Origin: Parafrigoribacterium mesophilum
GTDB taxonomy: Bacteria; Actinomycetota; Actinomycetes; Actinomycetales; Microbacteriaceae
DNA length: 64,000 bases
Assembly (NCBI RefSeq): GCF_039652555.1
Contig: NZ_JBDJAF010000002.1
Location: forward strand, 248,001 to 312,000
Reading direction: 5' to 3'
Both the position numbers and the translations under genes were made by a program. This document shows positions 43,656 through 52,006 of the stretch, one piece after another. The first letter of the stretch is position 1, and each line of letters begins with the position of its first letter. The notes under the pieces were generated by a model, which saw only the letters and a program-made list of their open reading frames with translations, did not search any database and was not told where the DNA came from.

Positions 43656-44495
43656 GTGCGGCAGATCGATGCGGGGTCGACCGTCGGTGTGGTCGTCGGC
43701 TTGCGGGTTGCGATCGGCGCCGGGCTACTGGCGGTCGGCTGGCTCGTGCTCGGTGGCGTCACCGGCGGCGCCTCGGCCGCCGAACTGGACGTCGCCGACG
43801 GCTCGCTGCTGGGTCCTGACTCGGGTCTCGCGGTCGTGACCGAATCGCTTCAGGGCGTTGGCACGGATGCTGGACCACGCGTTGCGACGCCCGGTGCGGA
43901 TCATGCGCCCGCCGTAGCGGGGTTGCCGGCTCTTGCCAGCATCGTCACGGATGCCGCCGCCGTACAGCAGCTCACCGAGCCCGTGTCGGAGAGCGTTGAG
44001 CCGGTGCTGGAGTCGGTCGAGCCGGTACTGAAGAACGTAGAGCCGGTGCTGAATGTGCTTGATCCGGTGCTGCAATCGGTCGAACCGGTGCTTAAGACCG
44101 TCGGCGTCGACGCGACCGTGTTCGGTACGCAGCCTGAGAGTATCGAGGTAGCGCCGGAGCGGGCGACCGCGGCGTACTGCGTCACCGACTGCGACGCGCG
44201 CGCGACCGAGGTTCCCCCATCTGTGCGGGGCGACATCCGGTCCACACGTAATCGGTCCGCCGCCGCCATTGCGCCGGAGGATCCGGTGCCACACGCGCCC
44301 GCGCCATCCGCGCCGTTGGCGCCGATGGTTCTTTCCGAGACGGTGACGCCCGGCACATCCGGGAGCATCGCCCTAGCGAGCGACGTCGCCGAGCGGGGTT
44401 GGGTTTTCTGGGCCCCAAGCGCTCGCACCATGCCGCCGGGCGAGGACGTCCCGCCGGCTTCCCCCACATACGAATCCAACTCAACTCCTGACTGA
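43656..44495 (+). CDS. Secreted repeat-containing protein of unknown function
   Basis: A 279-residue protein starting at GTG 43656, with a signal peptide or anchor (about residues 8-42: VAIGAGLLAVGWLVLGGV, ending SAAEL). The centre has four or five repeats of the form VEPVLKNVEPVLNVLDPVLQ, an alternating Val/Leu/Pro pattern. Two cysteines are close together in YCVTDCDA. The C-terminus is disordered, Pro/Ala-rich. There is no sortase signal. It precedes the chaplin-like gene by 92 bases on the same strand. A role with it at the cell surface is inference; I do not recognise the family. Confidence 0.65.
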   Translation: MRQIDAGSTVGVVVGLRVAIGAGLLAVGWLVLGGVTGGASAAELDVADGSLLGPDSGLAVVTESLQGVGTDAGPRVATPGADHAPAVAGLPALASIVTDAAAVQQLTEPVSESVEPVLESVEPVLKNVEPVLNVLDPVLQSVEPVLKTVGVDATVFGTQPESIEVAPERATAAYCVTDCDARATEVPPSVRGDIRSTRNRSAAAIAPEDPVPHAPAPSAPLAPMVLSETVTPGTSGSIALASDVAERGWVFWAPSARTMPPGEDVPPASPTYESNSTPD

Positions 44496-44587
44496 GTGAG
44501 CCCCGCCTGCCCGGAATCGGGCGGGACACCGGGTAAAAGCGCCCGTTCGCGGGCGCGATCATTCATTCAATTCAAGGAGTACAGATC

Positions 44588-45688
44588 ATGAAGAAGTATG
44601 TCTCAAGGGCGCTGTGGTGCGCCCTCTTAGCCGGAGGGCTCACGGTCCTCGGCGCCACGGCGGCCAATGCCGCAGAGAGCAGCGGTGAGGATGGGCTCGG
44701 CTCGGGAAACCAGATCCTGAGTTCCATCACGGCACCGTTGGCTGTGGAGGGAAATGCAATCTCGTTGCTGGGTGACAGCTCGAGTAGCGGGACCTCGACG
44801 GCTCCGGCTGTCGTGGCCGATGGCAGTGGTTCGGATGCTGCTGTGACTGATGGTGGGGATGGGGTTGCTTCAGGCAATCAGGTTGCGCCGGATGTGGTTG
44901 CGCCGGTGACGGTGGAAGGAAACGCAATTTCGTTGCTGGGTGACAGCTCGAGTAGCGGGACCTCGACGGCTCCGGCCGTGGTGGCCGATGGCAGTGGTTC
45001 GGATGCGGCTGTGACTGATGGTGGGGATGGGGTTGCTTCGGGTAATCAGGTCTCGCCGGATGTGACGGCACCGGTGGCTGTGGAGGGGAACGCGATCTCG
45101 TTGCTGGGTGACAGCTCGAGTAGCGGCACCTCGACCGGTCCGGCTGCCGTAGCTGGTGACGCCAACGAGGGGATCCTTGGCTTCGGTGACGATGAGGACG
45201 GCATCCTCGATTTCGGTAACGGTGACCAGGGGATCCTCGGCTTCGGTGACGATGAGGGTACCGTTCGTCTCGGGTTCGCCTCTCAGGCCGGAACTGTTGT
45301 CGACGGTAACGTCGCCGACGAGCGCACTGGCGACAACGAGGGCGTCCTTGGGTTCGGCACCGACAGCCCTCGGGTTCTTCGTCTCGGATTCGCCTCTCAG
45401 GTGGGCGCGGTTCTCGACGGTAACGTCGCCGACGTGCCGGCTGACGACAACACCGCAGAAGGACCGGCAACCACAGCGGTGATCCAGAGCACGAGCACCG
45501 GCTCAGTCGACGGCGAATTGGAGACGCTGGCGCTGAGCGAGCCCGCGGCCACCGACGGTGACCTGTCGACGCAGGCACTCGCCGCGACCGGCGGCGACAC
45601 GGGCAACGGCGCAACCGCCGCGGCCCTGATGCTCGGCGCCGGACTGACGCTGATCGCCGCGGCACGACGCAAGAGCCTGCAGTTCTAA
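44588..45688 (+). CDS. Chaplin-like repeat surface protein with LAATG sortase signal
   Basis: A 366-residue protein behind a good site (AAGGAG, 8 bases before ATG 44588). It has a signal peptide (residues 1-28, ending ANA). Two full and one partial copies of a 56-residue repeat follow, each with SGNQV-PDV-APV-VEGNAISLLGDSSSSGTST. The GN...V...PV...GN..S..G layout is that of chaplins, without their cysteines. A second repeat class (GILGFGDDE, RLGFASQ, DGNVAD) comes next. The C-terminus has LAATGGDTGNG, a hydrophobic helix and ARRKSLQF, which fits class E sortase signals (LAxTG). It is likely cell-wall linked and surface-active. No sortase gene is in the window. Confidence 0.8.
   Translation: MKKYVSRALWCALLAGGLTVLGATAANAAESSGEDGLGSGNQILSSITAPLAVEGNAISLLGDSSSSGTSTAPAVVADGSGSDAAVTDGGDGVASGNQVAPDVVAPVTVEGNAISLLGDSSSSGTSTAPAVVADGSGSDAAVTDGGDGVASGNQVSPDVTAPVAVEGNAISLLGDSSSSGTSTGPAAVAGDANEGILGFGDDEDGILDFGNGDQGILGFGDDEGTVRLGFASQAGTVVDGNVADERTGDNEGVLGFGTDSPRVLRLGFASQVGAVLDGNVADVPADDNTAEGPATTAVIQSTSTGSVDGELETLALSEPAATDGDLSTQALAATGGDTGNGATAAALMLGAGLTLIAAARRKSLQF
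44747..45135. repeat. 168-bp tandem repeats within the chaplin-like gene
   Basis: TCGTTGCTGGGTGACAGC starts at 44762, 44930 and 45098, an exact 168-base (56-codon) period. Copies 1 and 2 are nearly identical in DNA, which suggests recent duplication or gene conversion; copy 3 is cut short. Confidence 0.8.
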
Positions 45689-45697
45689 GTGTTGCCG

Positions 45698-45741
45698 TTC
45701 CGGCTAACTGTGCCCCGCGAAACGGGAACAGTTAGCCGGAA
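45698..45741. terminator. Bidirectional terminator hairpin
   Basis: TTCCGGCTAACTGT at 45698-45711 pairs perfectly with ACAGTTAGCCGGAA at 45728-45741 (14 base pairs, 16-base loop). It lies in the 71-base gap between the convergent chaplin-like and aquaporin genes. A bulged TGCC/GGCA pairing extends the stem. Confidence 0.75.
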
Positions 45742-45759
45742 CAGGCACAATTAGGCGCG

Positions 45760-46521
45760 CTACTGGACGCGAGCGAACAGCGGCTTGTAGCTGGCTCCGG
45801 CGATGATCCCGCCGACGATCGGCGCGACCACGAACGCCCACACCTGACCGAGCGCGACCCCGTCACCGAAGATCGCCGAGGCGATCGAGCGCGCCGGGTT
45901 GAGCGAGGCACCGCTAACCGGAAGGCCGACCAGCAACAACATGGTCAACGCGAGACCGATGGCCAGCGGCGCGAGTCCCGCCGGGGCACGCCGGTCGGTC
46001 ACCCCGAGAATGACATACACGAACAGCGCGGTGAGGATGACCTCGATCAAGAGCACCGACAGCAGGCTGAACCCGCCGGGGGAACGCTCGCCGAAGCCGG
46101 TCGACGCGAATCCGCTGGACTGCGCCTTCGCGAGGAAACCGTCCTTGCCACCCGCGGCGATCGCGAACAGCAGCGCGGACGCGATGATCCCGCCCACCAG
46201 CTGCGCCACCAGGTAGCCGACGACATCCTTCCAGGGCAGCCGACCGGCGACGGCGGCACCGATGGTCACGGCCGGGTTGAAGTGCGCGCCCGACACGTGC
46301 CCGAACGCGTAGGCGCCGGCGACCACCGACAGCCCGAAGGCCAGGGCGATAGGCAGGTACACCTCACCGGCGCCGGGGAACAGTGTGGCGAACAGCACGG
46401 TCCCCACGCCGACGAACACGAGGATGAAGGTTCCCAGCGCCTCCGCAGTGAGCCGCGCGGTGATCGACGGGGCATCGGTCGGAGTGTGGGCGGTACGGGT
46501 CGGTCGACTGGTTTGCGCCAT
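45760..46521 (-). CDS. MIP family channel (aquaporin Z-like)
   Basis: A 253-residue membrane channel with the twin pore motifs AHFNPAVTIGAAV and GASLNPARSIASAIFG, six membrane helices and a hydrophilic Thr/Pro/Arg N-terminal tail of about 20 residues. The second motif GASLNPARS and the residue pattern around it favour water-selective aquaporins over glycerol facilitators. A 76-base gap on the right separates it from the RDD gene. It would pass water across the membrane. Nothing in the sequence shows regulation. Confidence 0.92.
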   Translation of the reverse strand: MAQTSRPTRTAHTPTDAPSITARLTAEALGTFILVFVGVGTVLFATLFPGAGEVYLPIALAFGLSVVAGAYAFGHVSGAHFNPAVTIGAAVAGRLPWKDVVGYLVAQLVGGIIASALLFAIAAGGKDGFLAKAQSSGFASTGFGERSPGGFSLLSVLLIEVILTALFVYVILGVTDRRAPAGLAPLAIGLALTMLLLVGLPVSGASLNPARSIASAIFGDGVALGQVWAFVVAPIVGGIIAGASYKPLFARVQ

Positions 46522-46597
46522 GATCCTGCTTTCTGATAGGGGGAACCTTCATCCCGAGGCTACCGGATACACACAGCGTACTTCCAGCAATTACCGA

Positions 46598-47431
46598 TCA
46601 GGTTCTTGGCGGAAACCGATGCGGCAGGCCGGTCAACACCGGCTCCACGGCCGACAGGCGCTGCTTTCGCAGCTGCAGCGCCAGCAGCTCGCGTTCCCGC
46701 CGCACCGCGGCGACCGCGGCGAGGAACAGCTCCGGGTCGGCCCGCGGCAGCGGGGACACAAATCGCGCCGCCTCCGCCGCCAACTGCGAGGCCACCCGCA
46801 GCCGCGTCTCCGGGGTGAGGCCGTCGGCCTGCCGCAGGAACTGCGCGATCCGCCGCGCCAGCGGGTCCGGCATCCTGGCGACATCCGCCGACCGGGCCCA
46901 GTCGACCAGCACGACCGGCACGCCGAAGATCGCCGGATCCCTGCGCTGCACCCGCTCGTATTGGCTGTAGGTGCCGGCCAGGATGTCGCCCATCCGTTTC
47001 GTGCGCGCGTTCAGCAGCCCGAACAGCGCGGCGATCCCGCCCAGCGACATGAACAACTCGAGCACGCCGCTGAGTGCCCGGATGAACGCGTGCCGGAACC
47101 CGATCGCCCCGCCGTCGTCGCGGACGATGCGCGCGCCCACCACCAGCCGGCCGAGCGACTTGCCGTGCGTGAGCAACTCCACGGCGGTCGGCAGCACCAC
47201 GATGCAGAACACGAGCGACGCGATGGTCACCGCCTTCACCGCCGCATCGTCCAGCGCGCCGGCGACCACGGGGGAGTTGATCGCCAGGACGAGCCCGAGC
47301 CAACTGCCCAGGTAGACGATCACATCCAGCAGCGCCCCGGCCCCGCGCAGCACAAAACTGGTCGGCCGCAGGTCCAGGCCGACGGCCTCCCCGGTCATCA
47401 GCTCGCCTTCGTCGGGCTCCGGGCTTGCCAT
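46598..47431 (-). CDS. RDD family membrane protein
   Basis: A 277-residue protein whose first half has three or four membrane segments and the RDD-type Arg/Asp residues (FVLRGAGALLDVIVYLG, TNG-like GKSLGRLVVGARIVRDDGG). The second half is cytosolic and helical, with many Arg and Leu. RDD proteins are small membrane proteins of transport or unknown role. It is divergent from the SpoIIM-like gene at 47449 with 17 bases between. In M. tuberculosis an RDD gene (Rv3695) lies beside the same set of neighbours, so it belongs to a conserved envelope cassette. Function unknown. Confidence 0.88.
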   Translation of the reverse strand: MASPEPDEGELMTGEAVGLDLRPTSFVLRGAGALLDVIVYLGSWLGLVLAINSPVVAGALDDAAVKAVTIASLVFCIVVLPTAVELLTHGKSLGRLVVGARIVRDDGGAIGFRHAFIRALSGVLELFMSLGGIAALFGLLNARTKRMGDILAGTYSQYERVQRRDPAIFGVPVVLVDWARSADVARMPDPLARRIAQFLRQADGLTPETRLRVASQLAAEAARFVSPLPRADPELFLAAVAAVRRERELLALQLRKQRLSAVEPVLTGLPHRFPPRT

Positions 47432-47434
47432 GTC

Positions 47435-47440
47435 TAGTAT
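47435..47440 (+). promoter_or_regulatory. -10 box of a leaderless transcript in a 17-bp divergent gap
   Basis: TAGTAT fits the actinobacterial TANNNT consensus and ends eight bases before ATG 47449. The whole promoter therefore lies over the start of the divergent RDD gene. Confidence 0.45.
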
Positions 47441-47448
47441 CTAAGCAG

Positions 47449-48447
47449 ATGGATCTTGACGCCTATTCCGCCGCCCACCGCGATGAGTGGGATGAGCTTG
47501 CCCGGCTCGCCGGCAAGCGCCATTTCAGCGGCGCCGAGGCGGATGCGCTGATCGAGCGGTACCAAGCCGGCGCCACCCAGCTGTCGGCGATCAAAACCAC
47601 CGCCGGGCAGTCGGTGCAGGGCGACCGGCTGTCGCTGCTGCTCTCCCGAGCCCGGCTGCGATTCACCGGCGCCAGCGCCAACGTGCTGAGCCGGCTGCCG
47701 GAGTTCTTCGGCGCGGGGCTGCCCGCCGCGCTGTATCGCATCCGGTGGCTCAGTCTGGCGATCACCGCCGCGTCGCTGTTGATCGGACTGCTTTACGCGA
47801 TCTGGGCGATTCAGCACCCCGGGGTGCTGGCCTCCGTGTTCGGCAGCGACGCCGAGCGGCGACACTACGTGGAACACGACTTCGTGGAGTACTACTCCAA
47901 CTACAGCGGCGGCTCGTTCGCCAGCTCGGTGTGGACCAACAACGCCTGGATCGCCGCGCAGGCCGTCGCCTTCGGCATCGTCGGCGTGTACACCCCGTAC
48001 CTGCTGTTCACCAACGCGATGCACATCGGCTTCGCCGGCGCGCTCATGCAGCAGTACGGGCAGCTGGACACCTTCTTCCTCTACATTGCACCGCACGGGC
48101 AGCTCGAGCTGTACTCCATCTTCGTGGCCGGCGCGGCCGGCCTGCGGATCTTCTGGGCCTGGATCGCACCCGGCGCCCGCAGCCGCGGACAGGCGCTGGC
48201 CGAGGATGCGCGGGCGCTGTTCACCGTGGCGATCGGCCTGATCCTGGCGCTGCTCACCTCCGGGATCATCGAGGGATTCGTCACCCGGCAGGACTGGCCC
48301 TGGCCGGTCAAGATCGGCATCGGCACCCTCGCGCTCGCGGGATTCCTGGCCTACCAGTGGATCTTGGGTGGCCGGGCCGCGCGGGCCGGCCGCACCGGCG
48401 ACCTGGACGAGTTCGAGGCCGGCGCCCGCCGCCTCGTGGCGGGCTAA
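47449..48447 (+). CDS. Stage II sporulation protein M family membrane protein
   Basis: The protein is 332 residues from ATG 47449; the frame opens earlier at 47425, but that lies beyond the -10 box. Residues 1-90 form a helical cytosolic domain (DLDAYSAAHRDEWDELARLAG). Membrane segments follow, with FVEYYSNYSGGSFASSVWTNN, the typical loop before the next helix in SpoIIM-like proteins (DUF95). In bacilli SpoIIM takes part in peptidoglycan breakdown during engulfment; actinobacterial members such as Rv3694c are in a cassette with MoxR, DUF58 and RDD genes and have no set role. An envelope function is inferred. Confidence 0.87.
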   Translation: MDLDAYSAAHRDEWDELARLAGKRHFSGAEADALIERYQAGATQLSAIKTTAGQSVQGDRLSLLLSRARLRFTGASANVLSRLPEFFGAGLPAALYRIRWLSLAITAASLLIGLLYAIWAIQHPGVLASVFGSDAERRHYVEHDFVEYYSNYSGGSFASSVWTNNAWIAAQAVAFGIVGVYTPYLLFTNAMHIGFAGALMQQYGQLDTFFLYIAPHGQLELYSIFVAGAAGLRIFWAWIAPGARSRGQALAEDARALFTVAIGLILALLTSGIIEGFVTRQDWPWPVKIGIGTLALAGFLAYQWILGGRAARAGRTGDLDEFEAGARRLVAG

Positions 48448-48539
48448 CCCGCACCATGCGGTGACTTGCATATTGTTGTGGTTCCCGAGGCCTGGGAAGG
48501 TGCACAAGGCGCAACTCAGCGTGGTGGTAGGTCACCCAA

Positions 48540-49850
48540 CTAGAGGCGACCGGCCGCCTTCAGCGCCAGGTACGTGTCGGCCAGCGCGGGAGGCAGCTCC
48601 GCCGGCGCGCCGGTGACCACCTCGGCGCCCAGCTGCCGGATGGCGGCCGACACGCGCGCCACATCCAGCAGGGCGCGTTCCGCCGCCGCCGCGCGGTACA
48701 CCTGCGTCCGGTTCTCGCGTTGCAGCGTCGCCTCGAGCACCGCCGGATCGGTCACCGACGACACCACCACGGTGTGCTTGTGCGTCAGCTGCGGCAGCAC
48801 CGACAGCAGCGCCCCGGAGCCACCGGGCGCGTCGATCGACGTCATCAGCACCACGAGCGCACGATGACTGGTCACCGACCGCACCAGCGCCGGCACCGCA
48901 CTCCAGTCCATCTCGATCAGCTCCGGGTCGATCGGCGCCATCGTGTCCACCATCCGGGACAGCAGCTCCGCTCCGCTGGCGCCCTGCACCCGGCCGCGCG
49001 CCCGCCGGTCGAACACCACCAGGTCGATCCGATCCCCGGCCCTGGTCGCCAGCGCGGCCAGCAGCAGCGCCGCCTCGAACGCGGTGTCGATGCGCGGCTC
49101 GTCCGCGATCCGCGCCGCCGACGTGCGCCCGGAATCCACCACGATGACGACCCGGCGATCCCGTTCCGGACGCCAGGTGCGCACCACCAGCCGGCGGTCG
49201 GCATCCGGCCCGGTGCGCCGCGCGGTCGCCCGCCAGTCGATCGAGCGCACATCGTCGCCGCGCACGTACTCCCGCAGCGAGTCGAACTCGGTGCCCTGCC
49301 CGCGGATCATCACGCTCGTGCGCCCGTCGAGCTCCCGCAGCCGGGCCAGCCGCGACGGCAGATGCTTGCGCGAATGGAACGGCGGCAGCACCCGGATGGC
49401 GCCCGGCACCGCAATGGTCGCCTGCCGCGCCGCCAAGCCCAGCGGCCCGAACGCGCGCACGCTCACCTGGCCGGCGTGCCGCTCACCGCGGCGGAACGGC
49501 GTCAACGTCGTGGTGACGGCCCGACGCTCGCCGGCCGGCACGACCAAGCGCGCCCGGGTCGGACTCGCCCCGGCGGAGGGCTGCCAGCCGTCCCGGACCA
49601 CCCCGCGCACCGGCCGGGACCCCTCGTTGACCACGAGCAGCGTCGAGGTCGTACTTTCGCCCAGCCGGATGCGACCGGGCAGCTCCCGGGTCAGCCGCAG
49701 CCGCCGCGGCGAGCCGGCGAGCATCGCATCCACGGCCCCCACCACGACGACCAGCAGCACCCAGGCCGCGGCCACCCACGGGTCGTTCAACAGCACCAGC
49801 GGAACGATCCCCAGCGCCAGGAACGCGACGAACCACCCGGAGACGGCCAT
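48540..49850 (-). CDS. DUF58 domain-containing protein
   Basis: The protein is 436 residues from ATG 49850, one base past the MoxR stop; longer frames are out of family. Two membrane helices (residues 5-45) precede a beta-rich cytosolic part and the DUF58 core with DSLREYVRGDDVRSIDWRATARR and then VVIVDSGRTSA, a MIDAS-like DxSxT variant of the von Willebrand A fold. Proteins of this group work with a MoxR ATPase as a chaperone-like pair. The gene order MoxR-DUF58 is strongly conserved. Function of the pair in this organism is unknown, probably envelope maturation. Confidence 0.92.
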   Translation of the reverse strand: MAVSGWFVAFLALGIVPLVLLNDPWVAAAWVLLVVVVGAVDAMLAGSPRRLRLTRELPGRIRLGESTTSTLLVVNEGSRPVRGVVRDGWQPSAGASPTRARLVVPAGERRAVTTTLTPFRRGERHAGQVSVRAFGPLGLAARQATIAVPGAIRVLPPFHSRKHLPSRLARLRELDGRTSVMIRGQGTEFDSLREYVRGDDVRSIDWRATARRTGPDADRRLVVRTWRPERDRRVVIVVDSGRTSAARIADEPRIDTAFEAALLLAALATRAGDRIDLVVFDRRARGRVQGASGAELLSRMVDTMAPIDPELIEMDWSAVPALVRSVTSHRALVVLMTSIDAPGGSGALLSVLPQLTHKHTVVVSSVTDPAVLEATLQRENRTQVYRAAAAERALLDVARVSAAIRQLGAEVVTGAPAELPPALADTYLALKAAGRL

Positions 49851-49851
49851 G

Positions 49852-50805
49852 CTAGATCGGCACCTGCACCTGCTGCAGAATCGACCGCAGGATCGCATCC
49901 GCCGAAACACCCTCCAGCTCCGCCTCCGGACGCAACTGGATGCGATGCCGCCAGACCGGCAAGAGCATCGCCTGCACATGGTCGGGGGTGACCCCATCGG
50001 AGCCGTTCAGCCAGGCCCACGCCTTGGCCGCCGACAGCAACGCCGTCGCCCCGCGCGGACTGACCCCGAGCCCCACCGACGGACTGCTGCGGGTGCCGCG
50101 CGCCAGGTCCACGATGTAGGCCAGCACATCGGCGCTCGCCGTGACCGCCGCGACCTGCCGCTGCGCCTGCGCCAGCTGCGCGGCATCCAGCACCGGCGTG
50201 ACCCCGGCGGCCGCCAGGTCCCGCGGGTTGAACCCGGCGGCGCTGCGATTGAGGATCTCCACCTCGTGATCGCGGTCCGGGATGTCCAGGGTGAGCTTGA
50301 GCAGGAACCGGTCCAACTGCGCCTCGGGCAGCGTGTAGGTGCCCTCATACTCGATCGGATTCTGCGTGGCCGCCACCAGGAACGGCTCCGGCAGCGGATG
50401 GGTCTGCCCGTCCACGGTGACCTGCCGCTCCTCCATGGCCTCCAGCAGCGCCGACTGCGTCTTCGGCGGGGTGCGGTTGATCTCATCGGCCAGCAGGATG
50501 TTCGTAAACACCGGCCCGGCGCGGAACTCGAAGTCACCGGCCTTCGCGTCATAGACGAGCGAACCGGTCACATCCCCGGGCATCAGGTCGGGGGTGAACT
50601 GCACCCGCTTGGTGTCCAGCCGCAGGCTGCGGCTGAGGGTGCGCACCAGCAGCGTCTTCGCCACCCCGGGCACTCCCTCCAACAGCACGTGGCCGCCCAC
50701 CAGCAGCGCCACGATGAGGCCGGTCACCGCGCCATCCTGGCCGACCACCGCCTTGCCCACCTCGGCGCGCACCTGCGCGAAAGAGTTCCTCATCTCGTCG
50801 GTCAT
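49852..50805 (-). CDS. moxR: MoxR family AAA+ ATPase
   Basis: A 317-residue AAA+ ATPase of the AAA_3 type. It has Walker A EGVPGVAKTLL (about residue 44), Walker B ILLADEINRTPP, sensor 1 in VAATQNPIEYEGTYTLPEAQLDRF and the sensor 2 / lid domain at the C-terminus. MoxR ATPases act as chaperones that load metals or assemble complexes with a VWA or DUF58 partner. Here the partner is the next gene. Its start is 5 bases beyond the DUF4350 stop, so the set is one operon. Confidence 0.94.
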   Translation of the reverse strand: MTDEMRNSFAQVRAEVGKAVVGQDGAVTGLIVALLVGGHVLLEGVPGVAKTLLVRTLSRSLRLDTKRVQFTPDLMPGDVTGSLVYDAKAGDFEFRAGPVFTNILLADEINRTPPKTQSALLEAMEERQVTVDGQTHPLPEPFLVAATQNPIEYEGTYTLPEAQLDRFLLKLTLDIPDRDHEVEILNRSAAGFNPRDLAAAGVTPVLDAAQLAQAQRQVAAVTASADVLAYIVDLARGTRSSPSVGLGVSPRGATALLSAAKAWAWLNGSDGVTPDHVQAMLLPVWRHRIQLRPEAELEGVSADAILRSILQQVQVPI

Positions 50806-50809
50806 GCGT

Positions 50810-52006
50810 TCATTCTCCCGTGTTGGCGCCGGTTCCGGATGCCGCCCGCGCGGCGCGCTCGAGCTCCAGCAACTCGTCCGAGAGCCGCACCAACTCGCGG
50901 TCGGTGGCGGGCACCGCGTCGACGAGCAGGTCGCGGATCCGGGCCGGGTCGGCCCGGGTCATCGCGGCCACCGCGGCGGCGACCTCGTCCACGCCGGCCA
51001 GTCGGGACTGTCCGCACTGCGCGGCGAGCCGCTGGACCGCACCGATCCGCAGCGCATCCAAGGCGTGTAGCCGGGCGGAGGACTTCTGGTACAGCCGCGC
51101 CCTGCCCTCCATCGTCTCGCTCGCGCGCACCACCACCGGCAGGTTCTCCACCACCAGCGGCCCGAGCCGCCTGCCGCGCCAGAACGCGGCGGCCACGACG
51201 ACGAGCAGCAGCAGGATCATCACGCCGGGCACCCACTGCGGGGTGAGCTCCGCCAGGGTGGGTGCCCCACCGGCGACATCGGACACGCTGGGCAGGTACC
51301 AGACCAGGTGCGAGTGCTCGCCGAGCAGGCCGAGGGCCAGCGCCGCATTGCCCCGCTCCGCGACGTGCTCGTTGGCGAAGACATCCTGGAGGCCCAGCAC
51401 CGTGACCGACCCGGATGCGCCGGCGACGCGCACGAGCGAGAACACTGCTCCCTTGTTGTCTGAGTTCGTGCCGGCCAGGCATCCGGTGGCCCGCTCGGCC
51501 GCAGTGATCCGGAACCCGGTGCCGCCGCCGGACACTGACCCGGCCCGTCGCACCGCCGGCACGTCGCAGTCGGCGGTCAGCGCCGCATCCGGGACCCGGC
51601 CGGCCTGCGCCACCCCGGGTGCCACGGCGGCCAGTGCGGAGAAGCCGGGGCTCACCAGCACACTGTCGGCGGCCAGACCGGCGACCTTCTCGTACTGCTT
51701 CGCGTCGAGATAGCCCTTCGGGTCGTACAGGAACAGGGTGGTGTCCCGCGGGTCGGTGATCGCCGCGGTCGTTGCGGCCAGGGTCGAGGTCGCCGTCACC
51801 GTCACGCCATGCTGCCGCAGCACCTCGGCCAGCGCCTTGCTGCCGGCGGGCGCCGCGTTGCTGGCCGACAGCGCGTCTCCGGCGCGTCCGGCGGCCCCGG
51901 TGAACAGCACGGTACCCACCGCGAACAGGAGCAGGACGACGCCCGCGGCGATCCAGAACGCCCAGCGCCGGGTGGCGCCGCGCACGGTGGGGGTGGTGAT
52001 CGTCAT
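50810..52006 (-). CDS. DUF4350 domain-containing membrane protein
   Basis: The protein is 398 residues from ATG 52006, picked because ATGA overlaps the stop of the DUF4129 gene; a longer frame to 52282 runs through that gene. It has one membrane helix (WAFWIAAGVVLLLFAVGTVLF), a periplasmic DUF4350 domain with GSKALAEVLRQHGVTV (residues 45-60) and a second helix (MILLLLVVVAAAFW) before a cytosolic tail. The tail is rich in Arg and Leu. It is known from the same cassette elsewhere (Rv3691). The domain has a glutamine-amidotransferase-like fold without known activity. Role unknown. Confidence 0.88.
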   Translation of the reverse strand: MTITTPTVRGATRRWAFWIAAGVVLLLFAVGTVLFTGAAGRAGDALSASNAAPAGSKALAEVLRQHGVTVTATSTLAATTAAITDPRDTTLFLYDPKGYLDAKQYEKVAGLAADSVLVSPGFSALAAVAPGVAQAGRVPDAALTADCDVPAVRRAGSVSGGGTGFRITAAERATGCLAGTNSDNKGAVFSLVRVAGASGSVTVLGLQDVFANEHVAERGNAALALGLLGEHSHLVWYLPSVSDVAGGAPTLAELTPQWVPGVMILLLLVVVAAAFWRGRRLGPLVVENLPVVVRASETMEGRARLYQKSSARLHALDALRIGAVQRLAAQCGQSRLAGVDEVAAAVAAMTRADPARIRDLLVDAVPATDRELVRLSDELLELERAARAASGTGANTGE

